Below are positions 12,434 through 24,565 of a stretch of 64,000 nt of DNA, piece after piece. The notes under the pieces are model-generated. The model searched no databases, was not told the origin of the DNA, and saw nothing but the letters and a program-made list of their open reading frames with translations. How positions within the stretch are numbered: position 1 is the first letter of the stretch; every line of letters starts with the position of its first letter. The translations under genes were made by a program, and so were the position numbers. Source of the DNA: Ichthyophthirius multifiliis (taxonomy: Eukaryota > Ciliophora > Oligohymenophorea > Hymenostomatida); NCBI RefSeq assembly GCF_000220395.1, contig NW_004086175.1:1-64000 (forward strand). Direction: 5' to 3'.

Positions 12434-13986
12434 TCATTAAATATTTTTATATCCACAAATTTTAATTTTTTTTTAAATATTAGTATTTTTAAAGTTTTTA
12501 TTTTAGCAAGCAATCTAATCTTCATATTCTTCCATATCTTCAACAATAGGCTAATATTTATATTTTTTTTATTTCTTAAAAATTAAGAAAAAATATTTAC
12601 ATTTACATTAGCATTATTCGTATTTTTAAAGCTCAATTTTTTTTTTTTAAATTATTTTATTTAAAATAGTAAAAAAAATCTATTTTTTTTCAATACTTTT
12701 GTACATGTAAGTTTTGCATCAATAAGCTCATTTTTATATATAAAATAACTAAAACAATTTAAAATAATTATACTTCATCTTATCTAGATATATATTATCC
12801 GTCATGATATGTAGGATCAACAATAATATAATCCGTATTTTATTGGACTGCTTTTTCAAATATTTATTCTTTATTATTTATTTAATTGGTTTATTAATTA
12901 TTTTATTTATTTAAATCTTCAATATTTTCTTTATTAGATTATTAATTTATTTATTATTACTGCATTTATTAACCCATCTTTTCAAACATATTTATAGTGT
13001 TTTATGCATGATATTTTTAACTATATATTCTTTATATTTTTACATAATTTAATAAATATATGTTTTTTATTACTCTACTAATCCTTTTTTTAAATTTTCT
13101 TAAATAAAACTATTAATATTATGACCTAATAACTGTATAATTTCCTCACTATAATGAATTGATGTTAATTAGAAAATATTTGGATTTTATTAATCTATTT
13201 CAAATTAATAAGAAAACCAAATACTATCTTTTAGATATTTTTCATATATTTATTCCATGTCTTTTTATACATTTTATTATTCATATTGTAAATTTATAAC
13301 ATATTCCTTTTTTAAAATTAAAAATATATATTTGATTAATTGTAAATTGATTATTTTTTAAAAAATGAAAAATTTAAATATTTAAATTAATGCTTAATAA
13401 TTTTTTTTTTTTTTAATAATATATTATTTATTTTTTTACATTAAAATAAGTTTAGTAATTTGATAACTATCCTATTATATCTGCTAATTTTTTAAAATAT
13501 TCATGTCCAAAACTCAAAAATCTAGCTTACACATATTAACTTTAAAATAAATTAAATAATTATATCGTTAAAATATCAAATATTAATTTATATATTAAAT
13601 TGTGATATTGATAATTATTTTATCGTATTATATTTTTTTATAATTACCATGAAATTCTATGTTCATTTTATAAATTATACAAATAAATAGAAACTATTTT
13701 GCTTAATTAGTTATAATAAACACAATTTACTCCTTTAAATAACTTCATAGCTTAATGAAAACTAAATTAATTATAATAAAAATCCTCATCATTTAACTAT
13801 TGATAAATTTCGCTTCTAACTAAATCTTCAATTATAAGGAAATCCTTTTATTTTGTAAATATAACAAACAAATATTATTAATTTTCCTGTATTTTTATTA
13901 TAAAAATACATTAAATATTATATAATATTTCCATGGATTAATAATTTTTTAAGGACTTTCGAAGATTAACTATATGCATTACGCAT
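12434..13986 (-). CDS. Unknown protein B, paralogue of the gene at 605-2281
   Basis: Read from ATG 13986 on the minus strand, the protein opens KVLKKLLIHGNIIQYL, continues through IIEDLVRSEIYQQLND, LSFGHEYFKKLADIIGQ and SIHYSEEIIQLLGHNINSF, then a Gln/Asn-rich linker, then IIVDPTYHDGQYI and a C-terminal IKICGYKNI before TGA at 12434. Introns lie between the RIS, QTYFN and QDE segments. The frame appears to slip by one base near 13005 and near 13870, both in A/T runs. I do not recognise the family; it is predominantly helical and without obvious membrane segments. It shares co-linear blocks with the gene at 605-2281, so both belong to one uncharacterised, probably ciliate-restricted family. 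The exons between about 12500 and 12760 are the least certain. Confidence 0.65.
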
Positions 13987-14910
13987 TTTTTTTTTTTAAT
14001 TGTTTGACTTTTAAAATAGATTTTTATATTTTATTAATTTATAATGAATTATTCATTTTATTTATAAAATAATTATTTTTCTCAATCTTTATATAAAAGA
14101 AAATTGTAATAATACTTATAGAATATGTCTATTTTTTTATTATATATATTTTAAAAATTTCTTTCATATATTAAAATTATTATTATTATAAAAATATTTA
14201 ATTTAATATTTTTGTAATAATATAGATTTAAAAATAAATATTATAAAAATAATGTATAAGTAAAATTAATTATTAATTTTTAAAAAAAATATAAAATTAA
14301 AAAATATTTTTTATAATTTTAAATGAAAATATTTTTTCTTATATTAAAAAGATATTTTTACATCTATTTTATTTATAATAAATTATGATTTTATAGAAAA
14401 AATAAAATATTTTAAAATAAATTTTTATTTAAAATATTATAATATTTAAATTTTATTAATTTATATTTTTACAATATATATAATTGGATTTTTTATAAAA
14501 ATATAAATGTTAACGAATGACTATTTTTTTTTAATATAATATATATTAATTGTTTTTAGAATTATTATTTTTTATACATTTTTTTTTAAACAAAAAGTAA
14601 AAAAAAAAGTACTTTTCCAATTTTTTTTAATATATTTTTTAGTTAATTAATTGCTTTTTAAAATAAAATTACAGATATAAAAAATATCTTTTTTAAAATA
14701 AAATCGATTAAAAAAATAAACAATTTAAATGTGAAATATTTTAATAATATTATAAAAAATAAAATATTTAGATATATAAAAATAAATAATATAATTATTA
14801 CAAAAATTATATTATTTATAAAACACTCTATATAAAATATTATTTAATATATAACTTATTATTCAACAAATTATATATTCTTCTTATTTAATTAATATTT
14901 TTTTTTTTTT
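13987..14910. other. A/T-rich intergenic region
   Basis: 924 bp of homopolymer-rich sequence between two minus-strand genes. I see no reading frame with coding character and no RNA gene. Confidence 0.6.
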
Positions 14911-16608
14911 TCAAATTTATCCTTCATTTTTTTTTAAATTCTCATATAACTAAACAAACATTTTTTTTATTGAATAAATATTAACTTCATCTTTTTTTTA
15001 TTTTATGAAAATTTATACACAGCACATATCAATAATATCATAAATAGTTTAAAATTTTCCTTCTATATAATTCATACAATTAGGGTAATACTCTCTATGA
15101 TAAGTTAATGGGTTAGTTTTTTCCGGATCTTATAGGATTTGTATATAAATATTTTTAAGTTCATCTTTTTTTACAAAACCCCAAGGTTATTACCCAGTAA
15201 AGAGTTCCAAAAGGATACACCCAAAACTATAAATATCAAACCTAGGTGATAATTCATGATTAATAATAGCCGCAGGATGTGCATACTTAACTGTAGTCCC
15301 CAACATATTGAAAGCCTCCGTTTATTTTTCTTCAAAAACTTTTGACATAGAAAGATCAGAAACAATAATATCATCATTCTAATCAAGCAAAATATTTTAA
15401 GGCTTAAGATCCATATGCTATATTTTTTATTCATAAAATAATTCCAAACATTCTACTAACTGTAAAGACCAAACAATTTTTTGATAATAAGTTATATCCA
15501 AGAAGTTATTTTTAATAAGCTATTTTAAATTAAATTTACATAAAGGCATCCAATAGCCAATTAAAACATTCTATCTTTGCATATCTACTTAAAAGGATAT
15601 TCCTTTCAAAGGCATGATTCTCATGTTTTTAAAAAGCATAAATTTTTGCATATTCTCAGCTTCTGAGAAAATTATCTAAAACCTATTTAATGCTGAATCA
15701 TCATTCATTTAAATTTTGCAAATTTTCAAAGCACATAGTTCGTTTTCTAATTAAATTTTATATACAATTCCGAAATTTCCTTTATCCAATTATACACGTT
15801 ATTTCGTTTACATTTTCTCATGTGGAATAATTCTTATATATTTTTAAGATTGTTCTTATAATAATTAAGGCTTTTTTATTAATCTAGTATTTATTTTACA
15901 TTCTTCTTATTCAGTATTATTATCTTGTATTATTGAACTTTCTTTAAAATTTTTTTTTTATTCACTACTTTTTAAAAGACTTTCTTGTAATTTTTTAAGT
16001 ATTTGGAGTTATTCATCAACTGAATTTTTATTTACGTTTATTTTTTTATTTAATATTAAGTTCATTAAGTCCGGTATTCTTTTTTTTTATTTAGAAGATA
16101 CTTATGTATAGTTAATTTGTAATTGTTAACATTATTATTGTAAAAAATTTAGTTCTAATTGATTTTATTCTATATCAGATTTACAACTTACTATAATACA
16201 CTATATTTATTTCAAAGGATTAGCTTTTACATAAGAAAATATTATTTCTAAAAAAGAATCTTGTTAATTTTTTAATTATGATTTCATTGATATATCTACA
16301 CATAAAAGAATTGTCTCGAATTCATTTATCTATGATTTGTTTAAACGGAAATATTCAGGATCACTCTTTGTTAATCTTTAAAAATTCACTACCTTGTTTT
16401 AATATTTTACCTTAGCTTAGTTTATTCCAAAAACTTAGCCTACGGATAATAAAGCTTCTATTAAATAGGCTTTTCCTACTTTACTTTCTCCTATTAATAA
16501 GACGTTTTGTTCGTTTTATGCTTTACGATCGTTTTGATTTTCCTAGATTTCTTGAGTATAGCAAAATAAAAAAAATTTAAAACGAGATTTTTATGGATTT
16601 TCAATCAT
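14911..16608 (-). CDS. Fusion of a degenerate small-GTPase-like domain and a protein kinase
   Basis: One uninterrupted 565-codon exon. Residues about 35-190 resemble a Ras/Rab fold: P-loop GESKVGKA (residues 40-47, with the usual Ser/Thr replaced by Ala), the strand ILLCVDIS, IIVSCKSD in the place of NKxD, and VSSK in the place of the SAK loop. The switch II DxxG is missing, so GTP hydrolysis is doubtful. After a Gln/Lys-rich linker comes a kinase domain (about 268-525): glycine loop KGNFGIVYK, lysine in CALKICK, catalytic loop HMDLKPQN, metal loop SDLS instead of DFG, and DIYSFGCILLEL. HMD keeps the catalytic Asp, as in non-RD kinases, so activity is possible. Start: the first ATG of the open frame. 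The order GTPase-like then kinase differs from LRRK-type proteins only in lacking LRR and COR segments. Substrate unknown. Confidence 0.85.
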
Positions 16609-17359
16609 ATTTTTAAATAAAATTGATTTTTTTATAAGTAATTTGTTTTATTAATAAAGTAAATAATATTTTTTAATTTCTTTTATTATTTATAAATTAA
16701 ATTTTTTCATATAAAAACTTTTTAGATAATAAATTTGTGAAATTGATATTTTTTTTAAAAAAATTGGTTATTATATATTTTATTTATTTATGATAATTTT
16801 TATATATTCATTAATTATATATTTTTATTATTTTAATATGATTATATTCTAATTTTTTATTAATTGAATTAATTTAAAAAATACTTAATACAAAATAAAA
16901 ATAATTTTTTTAAAATACATTTGATGATTTTTCCAATTATTTTATTTAAAAATAATCATAATATTAAAATTTAGAAAAATATAAATAATTAAATAAATAT
17001 GTCAGAGAAATGAATATTAACAAGAATTTTTATATATATAAATAATAAATATTTAAAAAATTATTTTTATATATTAAAATATATATAAATACACCTATTT
17101 GTAATTTATTATTACAAAAATATATTTTTAAATTAAAATAATTTTAATATTATTTCTAAAATATTAAATAAATAAATGCAAATAAAAAAAATAAAAAACA
17201 AATCAATTTTTTTTTTATAAAATAAAAAAAGGATTTACAAAAAGAAAAACAAATAATAAATAAGGAAAAAAAAAAAAAACAAAAACAAAAACAAAACAAA
17301 AATACAAAAGGAAAAAATAAAATAAAAATATATATATTAAATAAATTAAAAATAAAAAA
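16609..17359. other. A/T-rich divergent intergenic region
   Basis: About 750 bp between divergent genes, ending in poly-A runs just before the ATG at 17360. No frame or RNA gene was seen. Confidence 0.6.
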
Positions 17360-18339
17360 ATGTCATTAGAAAAATAACCTTAATAAACATTTGCATATGA
17401 TGTTCTTGGTAAAATAAAAAAACCATTAAAAAATGTCCTAAAAAAAAAAAAGGAACTAATTATCCATACATTAATGTAAAGTAAGATAGTTAAAGTTAAT
17501 TATTGGCCGACTTCCGTAGATCAATATCTTCCATAAATCCATTTGCATTGAGATAAGTACCTTCTGAGGACAGACATGCTTTCGGATATAGATGGGGTAA
17601 CTAATTTTTCACACCAAATCCATATCCAAATAACATACATTTTGACAGATTATTCCCCACTCGTAAAAAAATCAAAAAAAAAAAAATCTAAAAAAACAAA
17701 ATAAAAAATAAAAAAGATTATGATCCTTTATCAGAATCAGCAAAATCAAACGACTCTTTATAACTAATGAAATCTGCCCCAAATACTTATTCTAAATTAG
17801 TATTTTCATCCGATAAATTCCCCAGACCATGCATTAGAACAATTTAATATTATCAAAGATGTAAAATGGTAAATGATAAAACTAAATGTGAATAAGAAAA
17901 AAATGATATTTTGAGTATTTGCCCTAATTGGGCACTTGATTCTATGAAAGAAAAAAAAAGATAATAATTAAAAAAACATGCTATTGATAGATAAGTCTAT
18001 GAAAATGCGATGAAAGTAGAAGATTATAATTAAGGAAAATCTGTTTCTTAGATTTCTAATAAAACATGGGTATAAAAATTTATTTATTCTTTTTATATAA
18101 TTTATTTTTTAAAGAAAAATGGTACTAGACATTATTTAAGACCTGATACTATGTGGCCCGATGATAGATATTCTGAAATCACTCAATAAGAGGTTAATGA
18201 AGCTAAACAAAGAATGGCTGAAAGAACAAGAAGATAAGAAGGTAAAGCTGAAAAAAAATAAGCTTCAGCAGGACCTTAACCCAATAACGACAATATTGGA
18301 GAATAACCTGTTAAATTGCCTAAATCTTTATATCCTTGA
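17360..18339 (+). CDS. CHCH-type twin-cysteine protein, probably mitochondrial
   Basis: Three short introns (17409-17452, 17663-17716, 18070-18114) must be removed. The protein then has an aromatic/basic N-terminal half (FGYRWGNQFFTPNPYPNN) and a C-terminal half with a cysteine pattern C-x9-C (CIRTIQYYQRC) followed by C-x10-C (CEQEKNDILSIC) and PNWALDSMKEKKR. Paired CxnC helices are typical of CHCH proteins that fold in the intermembrane space through the Mia40 relay, and several are respiratory-complex subunits or assembly factors. Which one this is cannot be told; the tail KAMKVEDYN-like segment suggests a conserved ciliate respiratory subunit, which is inference. All exons are in phase, so the gene looks intact. 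It ends at TGA 18337-18339 after KLPKSLYP. Confidence 0.75.
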
Positions 18340-18648
18340 GAAGAGGCTTTTTTATTTATTTGTTTTTTTTTTTTTTTGCATTATTTTTTTTTTAAAAAAA
18401 AGTTATTATTAATAGGTTTTTTTTTTATTATTTAACATTTTTTTTTTTGTAAAAAAAAAAAAAAAAAATTAATTAAAAAAAAACAATATAGAAAAATAAA
18501 TTTATTGAGCTTTTTTTTTTTATATAATATAAAAAAATAATAAATAATTATTTTTTTAAAAAATAAATACATTTAAATATTAAATTAATAAAATAAAAAA
18601 ATAACTTTTTTTAATTTTATTAATAAAAAAAAATAATTTCCAATAAAA

Positions 18649-19643
18649 ATGTCACTTTACGGAGTTGGATTAAATACTAATTTACAAAGAATAAATATAG
18701 AATTCCGTTTATATTTATCAAAATACAATGGAAAATTAAACATAAGAAATTTAATAAGATTATTTTAATAATTAGATGTTCATAATGTTCATAGACTTAA
18801 CTTAGAATTAATCCAAAAAGGCTTAAATTAATTCGGATTTTTCCTTCCAAAGGTGGATTATTAATGCTTACTAAAATATTATGATAGAAATAATGAGGGA
18901 TTAATAAATTATTATGAATTAGTAGATGGAATAAGGTAAATAAACAAATTATTCTAAAAATAAAATAAAATAAAATAATAGAGAAAGAATAAATGAAAGA
19001 AGATTAAGTTTAATCGAACAATTATTTGATTATGTAGATTCAGAAAAATCAGGAGCGATATGTCCTAAAAAATTAGGTAAAAAGAATTCGATTTATAATT
19101 CATTATTTTTAAATAAAAAAAGGTGAAAAATTAGATGTTTCAAAAAACAAAGATTTTTAATTGGAAAAAAAAACTAGGGATTAAATTGTTTATGAATTTT
19201 TAAGTTGTTTTAATTTAAATGAAAACGGATTAATAACAAAATAAGAATTCATCTCCTTTTATGAAGATTTAAGTCAAGGAATTACTTCTGATTAATACTT
19301 TTTGACACTTCTAGAATAAAACTGGGGGCTTTTTGAAAAAGATGAATAAGAAATTTCAAAAGAAGAAGTCAAAAGTCTTGTTAAAGCTTTAAGATTTAAA
19401 CTTATTTAAATGACTTAAGGTACTAACGACGAATTCTTATTAAGAAAACTATTTAAGGAATTCGACAATAATAAAAGTGGTTATCTAACATTAGAAGATC
19501 TTCAAGCTATGCTCATTAAATTGGAAATTCCAATCTAAAAAAGATACTTATAAGCTTTGCTTTAGAAGTTTGATGTAAATAAATCTGGATTTATTGAATT
19601 CGAAGAATTTGTAGTTTACTTAGTTAATGATCCTTATCCATGA
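18649..19643 (+). CDS. Calcyphosin-like EF-hand protein with an extra C-terminal EF pair
   Basis: Two 46-bp introns (18936-18981, 19077-19122) are removed to give about 300 residues. The first two thirds align with calcyphosin (NLIRLFQQLD, YDRNNEGLINYYEL, then ITSDQYFLTLLEQNWGLF matching the family's C-terminal helix). Beyond that lies an added pair of canonical Ca2+ loops: DNNKSGYLTLED and DVNKSGFIEFEE. The first loop, near LDVHNVHRL, has lost its acidic ligands, whereas YDRNNEGLINYYE keeps them. Calcyphosin relatives occur in many ciliated organisms, and a ciliary Ca2+-sensor role is likely but unproven. The frame is intact from ATG 18649 to TGA 19641-19643. Confidence 0.85.
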
Positions 19644-20086
19644 TTTTTATTTTTTTAATAAAATAAAAAAAAAAAACATAAAAGTTATATTTTCTTTATT
19701 TTAAATTTTTTTTTATTATTATTATTAAAAATATTTTTTTTAATATTTAATATATATACTGATATAAAAAATATATTTATAATTAAAGAATTTTACGTGT
19801 TAATTTGATAATATTATTTTAAATTTAATTTTTAAGAATACTATATAATAATATCATTGTTTATTTTTAAAAAATGTAATTTTAATATATAAGATTACAT
19901 AATGAATATAATATAAAAAATAAATATTTAAAAATATATATATTTTATTTTAAATTATAATTTATTAAACTACATATTTCTATTTTTTTTATTATTCGCA
20001 ATTTTTTTTAAATAAATTAATCATAAAATATAATATTTAACTCTGTTATTTTACGAAAATAAATAAAAAAATAAAATATAATTTAA
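19644..20086. other. A/T-rich intergenic region
   Basis: Poly-A/T and TA-rich spacer between two plus-strand genes. Nothing else is visible. Confidence 0.6.
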
Positions 20087-20737
20087 ATGTCAATAGTTGA
20101 ATTAATAAAAGAAGTTACTAAAAAGTAAATATATTAATTAAAAAAATTATATTAAACTTAAAATAAATCAACATAATTGAATACAATATTTGTAGTAGCG
20201 AACTCAGTGGTCGGTTAGTGTATACTTAGTTATTCATTTAGCAAAATTGAAAATTAAAAAAATAATATAATTTATAATTTTTAATAAAGTCAAAGACTAG
20301 TAATAATTTGATTATAATTTCATTTAAAACATGTTCTTTAAACATAAAACATAAAAGGGAAAATTTATATATCAGATGTATAATTGAAAAGAAAAATTAG
20401 AAAATAAATAAAATAGATAATAAAACGAATTTTTGAAAATAATTTGTCTGTTGTCATTATTTTGTGCATGTAGTATTGTTTTATGTTATTTCTAATTGTA
20501 ATAGGGTTACTATTCTCCATTTCTATTTAAAAAATAATAGCAAAATTAGCCCATAATGTTTTTTTTATTTCGCTGTATTATTTTATGTGTTGCATTTATT
20601 AATAATATATATATGAATCCAAAGTTTATACATGTAATCTCCATAAAAAAATTAATAAAGTAAATTATTTATCGATTTATTATGCTGTAATATCAGGAAC
20701 TTTCGCCATATCATTTATAAAGATATTTATTTATTGA
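20087..20737 (+). CDS. Hypothetical membrane protein
   Basis: Coding sense starts at ATG 20087 (MSIVELIKEVTKKQ). After a probable short intron around 20213-20240 it resumes, then runs to TGA 20735-20737. The C-terminal half has at least three hydrophobic segments (SVVIILCMQYCFMLFLIVIG, FFISLYYFMCCIY, YYAVISGTFAISF), preceded by a basic helix rich in Lys. A one-base slip seems needed near 20355. I do not recognise the family. It could be a small channel or transporter-like protein, but nothing in the sequence shows function. Confidence 0.45.
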
Positions 20738-21110
20738 ATTGAATGATTTTTTTAATTTATATTTCTTGTTTTCAATTTTATTTGCTTTGTATTTTTTTAT
20801 TTTTAAATTCTTATTTATTATCAATATATAAAAGAAAGCATTTTACATTTTTTTTTTTTTTTTAAATTAATTTTTTTTTAAAAAAAGGTTAAAAAATAAA
20901 GTTATTTTTTTTTTTAATGAATTAATTTTATCCAATAGATAAAATAATAAATGAAATTAAAATAGTGGAAAATATGTTTAATAAATAATTGATTATTATT
21001 ATTATTATTTTAATAAAATAAGAATATTTAAAAAAAAAAAATTAAATAGAAAAAATTCCCATTTTATTATCGAAAAAATAAAAATATTTTAACAACCCTA
21101 AAATAAATAA
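20738..21110. other. A/T-rich intergenic region
   Basis: Homopolymer-rich spacer of about 370 bp, including a T16 run near 20850. No gene was seen. Confidence 0.6.
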
Positions 21111-24100
21111 ATGTTTAAAGAATTCACAAATTTAATAAAATCATAATCAGATCATCGTGAATATAAATTAATAAAGTTAAAAGAAAACGAAATAGAGATA
21201 TTATTAATATCAGACCCCAAAACAGACACAAGTTCAGCTGCTGTAAATGTAAATGTGGGTTAATTAAATGATCCTCCAGACCGTTAAGGTAATATATTCC
21301 CCCCCCCCAAAAAAATAAAAAACCGAAAAAAAATAAAAAAAATAGGATTAGCTCATTTTCTTGAACATATGTTATTTTTAGGAACTTCAAAATATCCCTT
21401 AGCAAGTGAATTCGACCAATATTTAAGTTAAAATTCTGGATATTCGAATGCCTATACATCATTAGAAGAAACAAATTATTATTTTAACTGCCTAAATGAG
21501 GCATTTGAAGAAGGATTGGATCGTTTTGTTTAGTTTTTTATAGACCCATTATTTAATGAAGAATACGTGGAAAAAGAACTAAAAGCAGTGCATTCTGAAC
21601 ATATAAAAAACATTTAATAAGATTCTTGGAGAGAAGATTATTTTTTAAGGTATACTAGTATTTAAGGGTCTTTTTTTAATAAATTTGGTTCAGGAAATAT
21701 GAATAGTTTAAATTTTCCTTCTATTAGGGATGATCTTATTTCCTTTTATAATTAATTTTATTCCTCAAATCTTATGAAAGCTGTAATTTTATCAAATAAA
21801 ACAATACAATAATTATAAAATACAGCTTGTTTTTTATTCTCTTAAATACCCAATAAGTCTTAAAATCCTCCTTAATTTACTTAGTAACCATTTGATGATA
21901 CTAATCTTAGTAAAATTTATAAAATAGTGCCTTGTAAACAGGAAAATAGGGTAAAATTTGTCTGGGTTTTGAAGGAGAATTACGAGAAAAAATACAAGAA
22001 AAACCCTTTATGCTATTTAAGTTATTTGATAGGACATGAGGGAAAAAATTCACTTTTAAGTGGATTAATAGAGGAGGGATTAGCCGAATCTTTATATTGT
22101 GGCTTTAAACATATTTCTATATTTTCAACTTTTTATATAGATATTGTTTTAAGCGAATAAGGTTTTCTTGATATAAATAAAGTTTTTACTCTTGTTTTTG
22201 CATACATTGCCATGCTTAAAAATAAAGGACCTTAATAATGGGTCTATGAGGAAAATCAGCTTATAAAGATTATTAAATTTCAATATAAAGAAATAGAAGA
22301 GCCTATAGATTATACATATATTTTAGCTTCTAAAATGTAAACTTGCGACCTCTAAGATATTTTGAGATATGATGCTCTGCTAGAGAGTTTCCATAAAGAA
22401 GATATGGAAGCTACTTTGAATGATTTTTAATTAAAAAACCTTAGAATTAATATAACTTCGCCACTTTTAGTTAATTAATGTGAACTTTTGGAACCTATTT
22501 ATTAAATAAAATATAAAGTAGAAGATATAGAAGATGAGTTAATAAAAATATATTAAAATCCTTAAGAAAAATACATTAAAAAATTTGATTTACCGCCCTA
22601 AAATACTTTTATTCCTAAAGTTTTCCATCTATTAAATTTAGAAGTAGAAAATCCCGAAAAAAGCGACATAAAATATATTGCAAAAGGTACAAATTACGAA
22701 TTTTGGTACAAAAAAGATAATTATTTTAAAATTCCGAAAATTTCTTTACTTATAAAATTTTTTCATGAATCTTTTTTTACTTTAAAAAATTAAATATTAT
22801 GTGAAGTTTATATATCCATAATACTTGAAAAAAATAGAGAATTAATTTATTAAGGCGAAATGGCTTGTATTGAGACTATTTTAGAGTTCAAAAATGAAAT
22901 TAATTTCATTTTTGAAAGTTTTTCCGATAATTTTTATATATTTTTGGAATAGTTTTTGACTTAAATTGTCAATTTTGACGTACTTAAAGATATATAAAAA
23001 AGCATTTTTAATATTCAAGTTAATAAAATTTAAAAAAAATACAAAAATTTCTTTTTTAAAAGTCCTTATGAATAAGGTAGAAATTACTCAGAATATATTA
23101 TGAATAGATTTTCCTTTTCTCCTGAAGATCTTTTAGAGTAAAGTATGAAAGTTAGTTTAGAAGATGTAGCCTTTTTCGGAAATTTAATAAAGGAAAATTT
23201 ATAAATATAATGTTTTTTAGGAGGAAATTTAAATAGGGAAATTAGCTTACAAATAAGTGAAATGATAAAAGATAAATTTTTTTCAAAAAAATAAATAAAT
23301 GAAAACTAAGAAAATGTAATTATTTAAAAAAAAAAAATTAATTTAATTTTTTTTTTTTAGATAAATATGAAAAATTGCATTTTAAGTTTTCCTTCTAAAA
23401 AAAGAGTAATATTATAAAAAAAGCTCTAAAAAAATGAAGAAAATAGTTATATATGTTCTATCTATTAAATAGAAGGCAAAAATACAATTAAATAAAAAGT
23501 TTTATTCGAATTATTAGCAAAATTTTTAGATGAGCCTTTTTATAAACACTTAAGGACTTAAGAATAATTAGGATATATAGTTTGGTGTAGCAATTATGAA
23601 ATAAAAAATTAATAATATTTTAAATTCGTTATTTAATCGAATGTTGAATGTCCGGAATATTTATCTTCAAGAATTTAAAATTTTATCAATTAATAAAGAC
23701 AAAAAATCAAGGATATTTCATAAAACGAATTTTTAGTTCTTAAAAAGTCAGTTGAATGTATGCTAAAATAAAAAGAATTTAGTATTTATTAAGAATCTAA
23801 AAAATACTTTTATGAAATTAATAACAATACATATCTTTTTGATTTAAGTAAATATATGTTATAATTATAATTATATTTTGTTTTTTTCTAATTTTTTTAT
23901 TTATAAGATTAATAAATGATTGCGTTTTTATAAAATATTTAAATCTATGAACTTATTGAATTTTTCGAATGTATTTTTTATGATAACCCTAAAAATGCTT
24001 AAATTTAATTAATTTCTTAAAATTAATTATGTAATAATCAACATTTATTGAAATTTACTTCTACTTTTATAAAAACTGAATGCTTTGATAATGCTGAAGA

Positions 24101-24149
24101 GTTCAAAAAATAATGTAAGAATCTTAAAAATTTTTCGGTAGATAATTGA
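21111..24149 (+). CDS. IDE: Insulysin (insulin-degrading enzyme), M16 zinc metallopeptidase
   Basis: Four exons encode about 960 residues, close to the 1,000 usual for the family. The inverted zinc motif HFLEH is followed by [10 protein letters not shown], and the distal ligand Glu lies in [26 protein letters not shown] and RFVQFFIDPLF are strong family blocks, and the C-terminal half keeps RTQEQLGYIVWC. Introns lie at 21289-21345, 23316-23360 and 23848-23907; each joins in phase. The first intron splits the region just before the zinc motif and holds a run of ten C. The enzyme degrades short amyloidogenic or hormone-like peptides inside a closed chamber in animals; in a ciliate the role is presumably general peptide turnover. 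No break or lost ligand was seen, so it should be active. Confidence 0.95.
21299..21308 (+). other. C10 homopolymer in an intron
   Basis: Ten consecutive C followed by A7, inside the first insulysin intron (21289-21345). It is the longest C run noticed in the window. Confidence 0.9.
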
Positions 24150-24565
24150 ATAAATTTAATTCATTATTTAATAAATTGAAAAAAAAATAAAAATACAATA
24201 AAATAAAATAAAGTAAAAAATTAAAATAATTTTATTTTATTTAAACAAAAAAATAGATAAAATCAATCTGTCAAATTAATAATAATAATAAAAAAAAAAC
24301 AGGAAAATAAAATTTATATCATTTTTTTTGAAGAAGAAGAAGAAGAAAAAGAAGAAAATAAAAAAAAATGTCTTTAGTTCTAAAATTTTAATAAATCTAA
24401 TATAATAATAACAGAAACAATAATAAAAAAAAATACATTAAATATTTTATATTCGCTTTTTTTATTTTATTTTTAAAATATAAAAAAAACTTAACTTATA
24501 TTATATTATATTATAAAAAAAAAAAAATTACATATTCAACCATAAATAATATTATAACAAAAATT
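24150..24565. other. Convergent 3' spacer
   Basis: Between convergent genes. It holds a GAA-rich tract at about 24330-24360 and a short ATG-led frame at 24368 without coding character. No further feature. Confidence 0.5.

Noticed and set aside
15171-15434. Leu-rich minus-strand frame
   Set aside because: Out of frame with the kinase domain of the gene at 14911-16608, which explains the region fully.
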